Shown piece by piece: positions 1 through 12,016 of a stretch of DNA of 64,000 nt. Both the position numbers and the translations under genes were made by a program. Location of the stretch: positions 496,001-560,000 of the forward strand of contig JARFXM010000010.1 in the NCBI GenBank assembly GCA_029532625.1. Reading direction: 5' to 3'. Under the pieces are notes generated by a model. That model was not told where the DNA came from. It ran no database searches and saw nothing but the letters and a program-made list of their open reading frames with translations. Source of the DNA: Lomentospora prolificans. Its lineage: Eukaryota; Ascomycota; Sordariomycetes; Microascales; Microascaceae. The stretch's first letter is position 1, and the number at the start of each line of letters is the position of its first letter.

Positions 1-634
1 GATGCCGTAGGCAATAGCTCCTCCAAACGCTCCGGCCAACGTCGCGCTGGCGAGAATAAGGGCCACTCGAAGGCTTCGCTCATTATGCTTGTACCAAAAC
101 GTGAGATAATAGACGAGGCCCGGGAAGAGACCCGCCTCGGCGACGCCTAAAAACCATCGCACAGCCATGATCTGAGAAAACGTGTTACATGCAGCCAAGC
201 ACATCGTGCAGGCGCCCCAAGTGAACATGAGGATCGCAATCCATCTCGACGGCCGCAGCTTCTTAAGTAGGATATTGGAAGGAACTTCGAATACGCCGTA
301 TGCGACGAGGAAGATGAGCAGAGTATAGACGAATTGGTTGCTGCTCATGCCGACCTCTGTCAGCATGTCATTGTGCGAGGTATAATTGAGAATCTTTGCA
401 TTTCCAATATTGGCGCGATCGAGGAAGCACAGGAAATAAATCGCAGCCGACAAGGGGATGATGCGTAGGTCTTGTCTCCAGATGAGAGATCGCTCGGCCC
501 TGGAGATGGCGGCTCGCCGGGCGGCAATGGAGGGCTGTGTGAAAAGGCCTTAGCGCAAGCACAGCTAGAGATGCTGCCGGATTGGAGATTCTTACATCCT
601 CGATTTTTTCGAGGTCGTCTTTTGTACTCATCAT
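1..634 (-). CDS. MFS transporter, Dal5/allantoate-permease type (N-terminal part)
   Basis: Exons read 634..596 and 534..1, with a 61-nt GT-AG intron at 535-595. The gene runs off the left edge, so only about 191 N-terminal residues are visible. A short hydrophilic start (MMSTKDDLEKIED) leads into WRQDLRIIPL, a first membrane segment and then LDRANIGNAKI. That motif, followed by the helix-2/3 stretch FEVPSNILLKKLRPSRW and WFLGVAEAGLFPG, is typical of the anion:cation symporter family of fungal MFS permeases (Dal5, Tna1, vitamin and carboxylate carriers). By family it should import a small organic anion across the plasma membrane. The substrate cannot be told from this part. An ATG three bases downstream (631) is an equally possible start. 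Confidence 0.88.
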
Positions 635-2784
635 TGGCGATTTTGGCGAGGTTGCTACACAGGGCTGTCGAGGTTCTCGAAGGACGACTCACGATGCTCG
701 GCGTGGCATCCACATCCGTGAAAGATACAAAAGAAAGGAAGGAAAGAGAGGGGAGCCGAAACTTTCTATATCGGCATCAGAGTCAGGCAGGTATTGAGCT
801 TAAACTTAACACCAACAAGCGCAGTCATTTTACAGTACATATGGGGCACAGGCTAGACCAGAATACGGTCAATCACAATCTCCAAGTAACGCTAAATCCC
901 CTCCGCCGTCACGACTTGCTCGGCTCATCCCCACAGCGCTACCCCGGAATGTTATGGGCAAAAGCAAATGGCTGGAATGGGCCACGCTAGTATTTGGGGA
1001 GCCGGACTATTTTGCAAAGGTCCCCGGCATATCCAACCATCAGCGTCCAACGGGTGCAATGATCGGCATTTATGCAGCGTCACGCTGCAGATTAAAAAGA
1101 AAAATAATGTGTGAGAAGCGGTAAACAGGTTTGAGGGGTAAGTTACGTATCCGACGTGCGCTTCGCCTTCTTCGGTTCATTAATAGATTCTTATCATTTG
1201 GAGACAAACCAGAGAGCTGCTGCGGGGAATCTGCAATATGCGCCCTTGTTATATGTCATGGGCCTGCCTCTTTCGGCCTCGCATGTGAATCCAGATAATA
1301 TTTGCACCACGACAAGCCAGTCTGTGGGCCCTTTGCTTCTCGTGTAACCTTGTTCTTTTGGGGATTCTGTGTGACCCCCAGGTAATGGATTCATATTCAT
1401 CTCTCACCATCACCAAGACCACGACGTCGCATGTTCAGTCCGGCCTGCTCCGACTGCCAAGAGATAACCCCGTGTCTATCGGGGCCGTCTACGGGCCGGC
1501 GCCGGACCTGTAAGGATTCTTGGCGATGTCTCATAGGTCCTTGTGCTCGCATGGGCACGCACTAACGCGCAGGCCATCTCAGAGCACCGGAATCCTTATC
1601 CACAGGCTGGCTGTATCGGCGCACACCATTCATTCGGCTTTTACATTGATCGCTGCCTCGGCTCATTAACCCGCCTGTCAGTGGCCAGAAAGTGTTCCGC
1701 CCATCCCCGCAAATATGAGCTGTTCCCTGTCCCAGGGCACATGACCACCTCCAATTCCTTCGCGCCTGCTTCTCTGATCATCGTGAGGGGGTTGCAGCGT
1801 CTATTTCATGTCTCACGAAATCACGTAGCGTATATTTTATACGTGGATCATTAGTCAGATAGAAAGTCAACCTAACGATTTTTTATTTACGAAGTAAGTA
1901 GGTGGCCGGTGTGGCGGTAGTAAGCCGCACCACCCCACCGCCCCGATGCAAATTGGCCTTGCGACTCCATGGCAAGAACAGAGTATTGATGCCCGGAGTG
2001 TGTTGTCAGGGCATTTGGTGTTAGGACTCCTTAATGAGACACAGGTTAACTTGCAGTTCAAGTGATGAAACAAGACATCTGGGCGCTTCAATTGCTTCGC
2101 TCACCAGTCTATAAATCCGTCGTTCTTCATGCCATGCAGGTGCAGTAACCAAAGCTTCATTGTAGTGGTGACAACCATTAAACTCCTTCGCTGTCCCAAA
2201 GCTCCAGTGGCCCCTTCGCCTTTGAACTCCAACTTATACAGCAACTTTGTAGACATGTACTTGGGCCACGTTAGACTGTTCAACTTTTCCGGATCTCCTT
2301 CTTGCTTAGACGGTGCTTGGCTTCCACAAGTTTGGCGCTACCTCGCAGATCGCATCCGCATCACCAGCTATGCCAACGTACCATTCATAATGGATCTTTG
2401 GAGTGCACACTACCATCTTCTTGTCGGCAACTGCATGGCAGTTGTATGCTTTAAACTTGTTCCGTCGTCACGTTGCTGCCACGCTTCAGGCAATAATCCA
2501 TTCGATCGCCTCCGCTATAGTCTATTTCTACCGGGCCCATCAGAGAGGAGAGGAACAGCGCCTCCTCGTGCCCAGTTGCTTCATTGAAGAAAGCAAGGAA
2601 CAATCGCTAACGACGCCCATGTCCATGTACAAAATATCGCTTCGTCTTTGAGGAGCCCTGGTTTTATCTTGGGGTCGTTGTAAGTGATATTTGAATCACG
2701 GCATTGATCTATAGATCCATTAGTACAAAGTCTAACCGAATTCTGCTACGATTACTAGGAGCCTTGTTTTCTTTTCATTTCTAG
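635..2784. other. Intergenic, no recognisable gene
   Basis: Normal base composition with many short overlapping ORFs on both strands, none resembling a known family. The longest, 2129..2587 (+), and an overlapping frame at 2403..2651 (+) have some hydrophobic character, but no start, splice or domain signal supports them. Confidence 0.5.
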
Positions 2785-2983
2785 GTTTCGCAACCAAATA
2801 GATGAGGCTTTCTGGATGATCCACGTCGACTTCTCCATCACTACCATTACGGTCTTTCCTAGTGGGGCACATGAGGTGCGTGATGGGCGCCCAGAGTTGC
2901 AGTGCATCATCAGCGAATTCGCGAACGTGACGTCCGCGGCGCCGTCTTGTTGCGTGTTCTGCCTGCAATGGCCAAGAATATGA
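2785..2983 (+). other. Possible orphan coding exon or gene remnant
   Basis: An open frame directly follows a pyrimidine-rich 3' splice-like signal (tttcatttctag, ending at 2784) and runs about 65 codons to a TGA at 2981-2983. The translation is protein-like, with short pieces such as EAFWMIHVDFSITTI and HEVRDGRPELQCIISEF. I do not recognise the family and found no convincing upstream exon. It may be the last exon of a broken or unrecognised gene; the antisense ORFs in the same place look less natural. Confidence 0.25.
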
Positions 2984-4788
2984 AGGCTTCCATCGCTGAT
3001 GCTATGAGGAGGCATAACTTGGCTGGTAAACACTTCGAGAAGTCATTTGGTTGGTAAGATACATGCACAGAAAGGGTTTGGGTGACGGTGGATGTGGGAA
3101 TGCGGATCCACTTATTACCTTCGTTACTCTAAACTATACCTAATTTTGTTATCCTGTGTTTTCTAGCTAGTAATTCGTGCTTGTTGGGAATTTATTGCCA
3201 GCGGGTGAGACTCTCTCTCAAAGCGTCAGCGAGACTTTGAAACGATTCTCATCCTTATAACACTAGCATCGTACCTGCTCCTCGAAGAATGGAGACGGGC
3301 CCCGGCTCCCTCGCTCCTTCCTCGCAGTCGTCCTCGAAAATATTGGCAAAGCTTCATATTTTAGAATTCGGGAGGAACTTTCAACCAAGCAGCTCAAGCA
3401 CTAACACTGCGACCGGTGGTCTGGTAGCCATCCGGAGCGCTCAGACGGTTAGAAAACGCAAGTTTTCGGAGTTGTCTGCAAGGACCTCGCGGGTTCGAAG
3501 CGTCCGACGAGCAGAAACTTTTTTTGGAGTCCTCTTTTTGTTTTGTTTGGTTCTTTTTCTTCTTCTTCCTTCGTATGCTGAACTTCTGCCATCAATTTCT
3601 TATGTCGAGATCATGAGCGAAAATGCACACACCATTACCATTGGCAAGTAATCCAGGATACCCATTCGTCCCACAGGAATATGGGTACGGGCAGATGCCA
3701 TATTCCGACTATCCCCGGCTTTTATAAAAGTTTCAAGTCCGGGGTCCGTATTCGTGCCACGCACCCCCTCCGAATAGTTGTCATGCTTCGTAAACGCTCC
3801 CGTAGCCTGTGAACACTCAGCCCAACTCGGGTGCGAAGACCGCCTTTCGCATCTAGCGACTTTCGAGGCGAGAATACGGTAGCAAATGTAAGCGATTCGC
3901 TCGCTTCTCCCATTTCCCAAGTGGACTACTGGCAGACTCCTAGTACCGACGTCTTGTAGGGAAGGCAGCAAAAAAGGAATGACCCCCAGTGGCCCTCCGT
4001 ATCAAACATCTCTAATGTGGGAGAACAGTTATCACCGCATACCAGTACGAAGCAGGAGCGAATAATGCCCGCTCTGTGGCGATCTAGATGCGATCGCCAA
4101 CGTGACGGCGTGTGGGTATAAGGCGGGAATAAGGAAACAAGCAGCGGCTAGGCGGGATGCTTTGCATCCTAACAAAGGCCAGCGCACCTGGGACTGGTTG
4201 TCGTGTTACATATACTCTAAGATCGCACCAATTAGAGTCATCTAGGCAAAAGAATCAAGACCAACACTGGCGCCTTACGCCTCGAATGCCGCCACTAAGT
4301 GTCGCTGGTCTCCCGAGAAAGCACTAGAAGGCGCACCCACATTACTCATTAGCCCGCGATATTTTCGAGATTGGGGTGAAGAGGCGGATTAAAAAGAAGG
4401 TGCATATCGCCAAGATAGTATAACAATGCGACCTCGGGATTTGGGATCCAGATTGCCAGCGTCGCTAGCTCCTATGCTCGCCAGCCAAGGTCAACAGCGA
4501 GTGCAGCTGGCTGATCCGCGGCAATCGCCTGCGCGAGGGCCATCGGCATGTTTCCCAATAGAGCTTCACTCTTCCGTCGCCGACAACCCAGGAATGTCCT
4601 GCGAGCTCCCATAATTGGACCGCATAGCCAGCTCCTCTCCAGCCCGGTAATTGTCAACTGACCCTTTTCTTTGTACTCCACTCTGGTGAGACTTTTCGAG
4701 ATCCTTTAGAGGGTGGTAACTTGAAACAGGCCGGGCGGCCCCCATTTTCCCCCAATCAAACAGCCACTACAGACGCCAACGTTGCACC
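2984..4788. other. Intergenic, no recognisable gene
   Basis: Contains a 120-codon open frame at 3289..3651 (+) with a serine-rich start, a basic stretch and one hydrophobic segment near its end. It has no family resemblance and is not called as a gene. The rest shows only short shadow frames. Confidence 0.45.
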
Positions 4789-4794
4789 GGCTAA
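4789..4794 (+). promoter_or_regulatory. GGCTAA motif upstream of arabinanase (XlnR-like site)
   Basis: GGCTAA matches the core GGCTAR site bound by the fungal (hemi)cellulase activator XlnR and lies about 240 bp before the GH43 start codon. A CCAAT box is nearby at about 4752. A six-base match is expected often by chance, so this is only a plausible site. Confidence 0.25.
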
Positions 4795-5035
4795 GTCGCC
4801 TGGTCCTGGTCCCCAAGGGGAATAGCTTGCTTCGCAATGGTGGATACGGGTACTCAATTTATTTCTCGGGCGGCCTTCTAGATTGATATGCTGGCTTTGT
4901 TCAGGGTAATCTGCTCCGCTAAAGGAGATAAAGTTGCTGCCATCCCATCTATAAGATGCCGATCACTTTCCACCTCTGCTAAATCGCGAAACGTATCTAG
5001 TTCATCATCACCAATGTCATCGTAAATTATTGACA

Positions 5036-6123
5036 ATGCAATTCAAAGGTGTTCTCTCGGTCTTCGCTACCGTTCTCTTCGCCGCCTCGAGTGTCCTGGG
5101 CTATGCCAACCCGGGCGCTTGCAGTGGTCAGTGCTGGTCCCACGATCCGTCTGTGATTAGGCGCTCGTCGGATGGCACTTACTTCCGTTTCGAAACCGGT
5201 AGCCGTATAGGCATCTGGAAGGCCTCTGATCTGACCGGCCCGTGGGTGTATCAGGGCGCCGTTCTTCCAAATGGAAGCAAAATTAACAAGGCCGGCCGAG
5301 ATGACCTCTGGGTGCGTCCCCATTTCCTGACCTCAATTCTGTACATCAATTAACAACAGTCTTAGGCTCCCGATGTCCGGGAGGTTAATGGCAGGTACAT
5401 TCTCTACTACTCCGTCTCTACCTTTGGCTCTCAGAATTCTGCAATTGGCTACGCTACCTCCACTACCATGGAAGCCGGTTCCTGGGTCGATGGCGGCACC
5501 ACTGGCGTGGAGTCCTCCACCGGAAAGCCCTACAACGCCATCGACGGCGCCCTAATCCAGTCTGGTTCCTCCTACCTCATGAATTTTGGCTCCTTCTGGG
5601 GCGACATCTACCAGGTCCCCATGAACGCCGATGCTACCGCTGCCGTCGGTACGCCCTACCAGATCGCCTATGACCCTGCAGGTGCCCACGCCGTCGAGGG
5701 CTCCTTCATGTATTACCGCGCCGGTCTGTACTACCTCTTCTTCAGCTCCGGAACTTGCTGCGGGTATGATCAGAATAAGCCAAGCGCCGGCGCCGAGTAC
5801 CGCATCCTCGTCTGCGCTAGCTCCAACGTCAACGGTCCTTTCGTCGATAAGAGCGGCAGGAGCTGCACTAACGGCGGCGGTACCGTTGTCCTCGAGAGCC
5901 ACGATTACGTTTACGGGCCTGGTGGCCAGGGCGTCTTTGCCGATCCTAAACGTGGAACCATTCTCTACTACCACTACGGTAAGTCTTCTCAACAGAGATT
6001 TTGCCATGAAACCATGCTAACAATCCTGTGTACGTAGCCAACACAAACATTGGTCTAGCCGACTCGCAGTACCAGTTTGGTTGGAATGTCCTCAACTGGT
6101 CCGGCGGCTGGCCCTCAGTCTAA
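5036..6123 (+). CDS. Secreted endo-1,5-alpha-L-arabinanase, GH43
   Basis: Exons 5036..5311, 5366..5978 and 6038..6123 give 324 residues, the normal length for fungal AbnA-type enzymes. Residues 1-22 are a signal peptide (basic K4, hydrophobic core, ending near VLG). The GH43 five-bladed propeller follows, with the three expected acidic residues: Asp37 in WSHDPSVI (general base), Asp152 in YNAIDGAL (pKa modulator) and Glu203 in AHAVEGSF (general acid). The SSGTCCG segment and the tryptophan-rich end (WNVLNWSGGWPSV) also fit. By family it cuts alpha-1,5-linked arabinan side chains of pectin outside the cell. Both introns are GT-AG, and the second splits an Ala codon. The first ATG of the frame is at 5036; no upstream ATG competes. 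Confidence 0.95.
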
Positions 6124-7982
6124 TCTCAGCGGGTGCGAGGCAAGCCTTCTGGTGCAACCATTCCATTCGCCTTCACAAGCTAGGTTTCCCTTAGTCCGTA
6201 TATATTTTTGACGCCTTCGTTTCCCGTACATTTTACTCCGGCATATGGCTTATACATACAATTATCGCTCCAATGCGTTGTACATAGTTGCACGTAATAC
6301 AACACTTACATTTCCCTATTTGGATTATGAAAGATTGTCGAAGCAATCGACGTGAGACGCTAGCAGGACTCGAGCAAGATAGGATACTATCTTACTGATA
6401 GCCAAAGCGGATCGATAGACTATCTACCTATCTCACTACAGGTCGCGTGGAGATAGCATCCCCCGATTATGTAGTATTTGGCGACGTTTCAGGATTGCAC
6501 TACAGATCCAATGTTATACTCACAAAGCGCTTTCGTACCCGTCCAACAGCTAGTCCCGAACGTCCTATCACAGTCAATGCATAGTCCCCTCCGACTCCTT
6601 TCACATCCCGACCCACTCGACGCCCTCCGTACTTGACTCCAATTTTCAGGACATGACCCAAAGCAGAAAGGCCCGCTTCCAACCCATTTTTGTGTACGTC
6701 TGTGGAAAGGAAGGCTGCAGCTGCAAACGAAGCGATACTCTGCCTCGGAGTTTTCTTGCGCGGTCCGGGTACGTGTGGCCGGAAGAACGCACACGCGGTC
6801 GCTCGCGCGGGCCTGGCGCCAGACAAATCCCTGCTTGCAGGTTTGCGGCCCGAACGGCCCGACGATGACAGGTTGGACGCGGGATGGGCCGGCGGCGTTG
6901 TCCGCCGCGGCCTCGGCGCGGATGGCTGGGGGGACGCATACGTGATCGCCTGGAAAGGCCTCGCGCCAGACATAACCTGCGCCTTCTGCATAAGAGAAAT
7001 AAAGTCGACATGGGAAGTGGCGCGTAAACTAACCTTGTATACATGTGTCTGGGCCGTAATCGCAGGCAGCCAAGGCCCCGAAAGGGAAGGCAAAAAACTG
7101 TAGCGCGAGAGAGACGATGGCTGGGCGAACCATTTTTTTCGTTTCTTTTTCTTTTGTTATTGTTTTTCACGGCGGTATGACTGTGGCCTGGCGGGAGATT
7201 TCAAGAATGGGCGAGGATGGCCGTTTTATAAACTTGTATCCTTGTGGAGCACTCTCGTTGTCGGTCCCTGCGAGTTGCCAATTGGTAGTTACGAGTCACA
7301 ATGCTCATCCAATCTTGAAACGGAGCTGGGATTCGTCGCCAAATAACTCTGGGACATCCAGGCCGCCGAATGACACCCTCTACACCTGATTCGAGCGACT
7401 TCCGGGACGGTCTTGGCATCCCCGCGGCTGAGAAGTTTAGCTCCGACGATTGGGTGTGGGAGTAGGAAGAGTTTGGAGGGCCCCAGGTATTATAATAACT
7501 GGCCGCAGTGGTCCTGGGTCAACCATTTTGCTAGGTATCCAGTATGCGGATACATATTTGCAGCAATGTAGTGGCTGTTAGGTGGCAAGGAGATTAAACT
7601 GTAGGACACGGCGTAAGATTGGGGCTATGCGTGTCTCCTGAAGCTCAGTCTCGTCGTACCCTACCACCAAAGTAACGCTTACTCACTTGCACATGCGGTA
7701 CGGGAAGAAGCCGGTTCCTTAAGCCCGCTCGAGCTGCGCCTTTCCAAACGCGGCGCGGTATCGTAGAAGATGGCTACAGTAGGTCCTCAAACCTTGGTTC
7801 AGAAATCACCCGCGGAACTCTCCACCATTTGTTTCACTTTATAACCATAGTAACTGGAGCCGGAGCGGCCCAAAACCCCACCTCGCTCATCTCTGCTCTG
7901 GCTGTAGCGGGAGCTGCTGAGTTTTGAAGAAGGGAATGGAATGACAGATCGGGGACATGTATAGACCGATTTAACAACCCCT
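6124..7982. other. Intergenic, no recognisable gene
   Basis: Holds the 3' region of the arabinanase gene, then a GC-rich block (about 6690-7110) with long overlapping frames on both strands. Those frames are arginine/alanine/proline-rich in every reading, as expected of GC-rich non-coding DNA. A partial repeat (about 20 bp around gcgccagaca) occurs near 6818 and 6963. No domain is recognisable. Confidence 0.5.
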
Positions 7983-8582
7983 TCATTCTAGGATACCTCC
8001 CCCAGTGCCCTCAGTTCCGTCGCGGGGCCCCATGTACATAATGTGATGTAGAATCTGGAGCCAGCCATCGCCCTCTTTAGCCCACCAGTATTGTACCTTG
8101 ACCAACAGTCCCTTTGGTTTCCCCTGGTCATCAGATCCATCATCATTCCAGAGATCGACTCTCATACCGACCCATCCATCCTTTTCGGCCTTCTGCTTTA
8201 GCTCCTGAGCAGACCGAAACCCGGCGGCACCAGCCATCTCATCGCTGCCAAAATCGACTTCGTCTTTTTTCAAGGGTCTAATTGTATAATAGCCCTTCTT
8301 TTTGACCTCCGATTCGGTGTTGTCTAGAGAAGCTTTTACGACGTCGCTTTTGTTGTTGGCAACATCATGAAGATACTGTACGATTTCGTCCCTGCTCGTG
8401 GCTGCGTATGAAGGCTGGGGCCTGCATATTTGCGCGCATCTGGGAGAGAAGAACAGGCCTTTGGCGTCAATATCCTCGGTTCGGCGATAGGCGGAGTAGA
8501 GAGATTTGAGATGGGCAGCCAGTTCTGAATCGATATCGACTTCAGTAACGGCAGCCTCGAGCGGCTGACATGGCATTTTCAA
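7983..8582 (-). CDS. SnoaL/NTF2-like domain protein (fungal, uncharacterised)
   Basis: A single uninterrupted exon of 199 residues. It has the look of the small fungal NTF2-like/SnoaL-like family: an N-terminal helix with LYSAYRRTEDIDAKGLFFSP, then SYAATSRDEIVQYLHDV, and later strands with GMRVDLWNDD, VKVQYWWAKEGDGWLQI and HHIMYMGP. The cone-shaped fold binds hydrophobic small molecules or acts as a cyclase or isomerase in some relatives, but no catalytic residues can be assigned here. No signal peptide is seen, so a cytosolic protein is expected. The start at 8582 is followed by a second in-frame Met two codons later. It stands alone with wide intergenic spaces on both sides. Confidence 0.8.
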   Translation of the reverse strand: MKMPCQPLEAAVTEVDIDSELAAHLKSLYSAYRRTEDIDAKGLFFSPRCAQICRPQPSYAATSRDEIVQYLHDVANNKSDVVKASLDNTESEVKKKGYYTIRPLKKDEVDFGSDEMAGAAGFRSAQELKQKAEKDGWVGMRVDLWNDDGSDDQGKPKGLLVKVQYWWAKEGDGWLQILHHIMYMGPRDGTEGTGGGILE

Positions 8583-9194
8583 GCCTGCGAGCTACAAAAC
8601 CTCGGGAATTCGGCGGAAAATGGCGGAAATTTAACCAGAATTATTGAGAGAAAATTTGGCTGGGATGTTAACGTGCAGCTTCCGTCTAGGTCCACTGCAA
8701 CTATGGCTGCGGATTGTTTCGAATAGTCTCTTCAAAAAAAGTCCAGCTGTTGTTTGGCAACCGAGACGAGCCTGTCAGAAAGCGGGGAAGAAATTATCTG
8801 AATGCACTCGTTAGGTGTAGACTCATGCATTACCCTTTACTTCCTTCCTGAACTAAGCAATTAGAGCCGGACCTAAGCGATGGGGTCAACCAATTTAGGC
8901 CGCGCCGGTTAGACTTGCCGTGTCTAAAGTGTATTGAAAAGAAAGGATTAGGGATACATTTCTGAACCCAACCGCACCTGCTCTTTTACATACCACTTAA
9001 GTAATACTGGGAAATTCCTGCTTGTATTTTCAAGATATCACTATATACTCAAAGAAAACTTTCCTCTATCTTCTAGTGACTTTGAGAATAACATACGCGC
9101 AATGAGAGTAGTATATGCGTATAAGTTGGGTTATTTCTGTTTGCAGCCAACCGTCACAACTCCCTCTTCACAAAAGCGGATTAGCCGTATCCAG

Positions 9195-9215
9195 AAAAAA
9201 AAAAAAAAAAAAAAA
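9195..9215. repeat. A21 homopolymer
   Basis: An uninterrupted run of 21 A. It has no retrotransposon body beside it and no target duplication that I could see, so it may be simple slippage expansion. Confidence 0.9.
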
Positions 9216-9665
9216 GCCCAGTCAGAGACTACAAAATAGGGGTAGGCCTAAGAAGACTAGAGGATTGGGGGAGGATAGAGGTTTAAGGCTGGCTAAATCA
9301 TGGTCCCATTGTATAGGTGGTTATCTTGGTACCCTACGTAAGACTCAGAAACCCAAAAAAGCTCAGGAAAGGACAGCTTCAGCGACCCATATCGGCCAAC
9401 GCCTGGCTGCTCGCTGGTCACCTGATGGTAGCGCCATGCAAGAGCGTCTACTGGCAATAAATAATAAAGACAAACGACAGCGCGGCAAACCACCTTCTAG
9501 TAATTCATTTCCTTCGAACACCAACGGCATATTCTACGACTCAAACGTGCGAGGAGCGCCCAAAAGGTGGGTGGAGATTAGCTACCAATGGACACCCGTC
9601 AAGAATGGCGACACAGGAAGTGGCGTGGGCGATGATCGTGATAAGCCAAAGTTTATCAGGTGTAT

Positions 9666-9691
9666 GAAGACAGCCGATGAAGACAGCCGAC
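9666..9691. repeat. Tandem 13-bp duplication
   Basis: Two adjacent copies of GAAGACAGCCGAY differing only in the last base. Probably a replication-slippage duplication. Confidence 0.7.
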
Positions 9692-12016
9692 GCACTTGGG
9701 GAACACAGAGGTACTGTCGATACAGAACAAAAACTTAAGGCTGATACGATTCCTTTGTGACTCGCCATCTCGTTTATGAACAACTTCAGTCTGGTGGACT
9801 GCGCAGCTTCCTAGTTGTTACCCCGAGGTCCGGATCTCAAGGGCTTAATGGCCGGCGGCTGTGTGCGATGTATTTTGTCTTTGGTGCTATCCCCCTCAGC
9901 ATAGCCGATCCGTTTGACATCTCAGTATTCTCGCAACTGAGTCCCTAGCCGCTGAGCCTGCTCTTTATCAACCCTGGCAGTGTTGAAAACGACGAGAAGG
10001 CGGACCACCCTTTCAATACCGACCGCACTAGGAGACGTAGAAGGATAGAGGAAAAAGCAGAATTGCCAACTTTTGGTCTCGTCTCTGCAGATTGACACCT
10101 ACGTCGTACCGCTTACGCGTAATGGGATGGTAGCGGACTGACTACTTTCTCTCCACCTGTACAGCCGCGAGCTCGTTTCACTCGCTCATATCTTCTCTGC
10201 TGTAGTACTTTTCGCCTATACTTACGTGACTTGCCGACATCGATGGTTGTCGAACTTTCTGCCAAGCATTTTCTAATGAAACAAAATTGCCCAAGAGATC
10301 AAAGTGACCCAGATTCTACGGCATGAACTCCGCGCGACTTGCCCAGACTTCCAATCGTTTCGAACATGAACCGCACAGCTCCAGATTTCAACAACCATAT
10401 TCCATCGTGGTCTGCGACCTTTACAGTACTACTCTGATTTTGTATTGCATCGGAGGCGGCTGTCCAGTACTGACTAACTATCGCTGGCCCTTGGACTCTT
10501 CGCCACTACCGACGAGCAAATTACTCTGGGGTAAGAACACGTCAACCCTCAACCTCTTCGCCGCGGACCGGAGCATCTCCACTAGGGGTGGGATGCCCGT
10601 ATCATACTCAGCCCAGTCACTCCACCCATCCATGCCTTTCTCTATGCACAACAGTCCGTCGGATGAGGTATTCTGCGCGCCGTCAGCGTAGATGCGGCCG
10701 ATACTGTCAGACAAATGCTGTGCTTCTAACTCTGCGCCCCTCCCCGCCCCCCGAAACCTCGCCCTTGCGGAGTGGCGGCCGCCCTTTCTGCGGTGGTAAT
10801 AGACTCAAAGCCAGGCCAATGCTAAAACTATGGACTCGCCGATGAAGGGGCAGAGATGGTTGTTAAATGAGCCGGGCAAGTTTATCAGTAATGCTGATGA
10901 GGCGACGGGACAGGGACTGTACAATGGATAGCAGCGTGGAATCAGTATTAGCCATTCAGAGATGTAATTGATGCCAGACTTGCTGGATCAAGCTGCTCTT
11001 CCGGGAAAAATAATCCATCAACTTGATTCCTAATGTGTTTCTACTTCTATCACTTTACATGGAAACCAGGCCGAGCGCCCTCCGACGACCATACCTTTTG
11101 AGTTTGGATTCTTGGCAATCTGTTCTCATAGAGCGTCGAGGTTAGATTAGGTGAAAACATTCAGATTCTACAAAAGGTCCTGGTAGTATTCCATATATAG
11201 TTGACTTTAGTCGAACTATCCATAATATTGACCCTGATCTGAGAAACACGAAGGTAGAGAAGCCTAGAGCAGGAAAAGAAGCTAGACTAGAAAAATAGTA
11301 GACCACGGGGAATATTCTACAGTTCCTATACTACCAAGGAAGATTAATAATATAATTTAAAAGCAGGGGATCGGCCCAATCTTGAGCATCAGACCCCGCA
11401 GACGAGAACTTTTGGTACGTTGAATGTCCACGCGCACACGTAGTGAGAGATCGGAGGAGCTTGGGAGATACTGATACCACTGTTGACACGATTATGTGAG
11501 ACATCACGGATGAGAGAATGGTGCACGGGTCATTGGGAAGTGGAAGAACTATGTGTCGATACTCCCGTTTTGATCATCAGCTCAGTGTAGAGCGGTAATA
11601 ATCTTCATAGCGCCGGCTCCGTCTTACTCGTGGTGCCTTAGGAAACCCCAGGGTCATCCCTTCTGTATTGGATCTGAAGTCATCAACACCACATCCTCCA
11701 CATCGACATCTCCAGCAGGACACTGATGAAACGCTTAGAAAGTAATGGATTTATAGGCGCAAATGTCTTCAATTTCAAAGGAATCCGAGTTGACAAACTA
11801 CACATATATTCCTGGGTCCACTAAAGTGTTAGCTGCTGCTAGAGAAGCATCCAAGGATGAGCGCAGGTCCCGCGTATAAATACGTGTGGCGGTTTTGTTT
11901 CCGATTCTCCGATCCTGGTTGCTCTCAATGGTCCCAATTCGGGAACCTATAACTTTACCCTGCTACGAATTTCACCTCCATCTCCGTCTATACTAGGTCT
12001 CTCCAAATATTCTGCA

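Larger units (their letters stand above)
8583..12016. other. Intergenic, 3.4 kb, no recognisable gene
   Basis: Normal composition with AT-richer stretches near 8900-9100 and 11200-11360. It includes a run of 21 A at 9195-9215. The 207-codon frame starting at 9115 runs through that homopolymer as poly-lysine and looks accidental. A short frame on the minus strand at 10478..10714 is protein-like but unassigned. Confidence 0.5.

Noticed and set aside
3411..3525. Possible tRNA with GGTTCGAA and following T-run
   Set aside because: The T-stem does not pair and no acceptor or anticodon stem can be formed.
5552..6007. 151-codon ORF antisense to the arabinanase
   Set aside because: Shadow frame of GC-rich third positions in the GH43 gene.
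6500..7170. Long Arg/Pro-rich ORFs on both strands
   Set aside because: GC-rich block where several frames are open at once; composition is the same in each frame and no domain is present.
9115..9738. 207-codon plus-strand ORF
   Set aside because: Passes through an A21 run as poly-Lys and has no recognisable domain or splice context.
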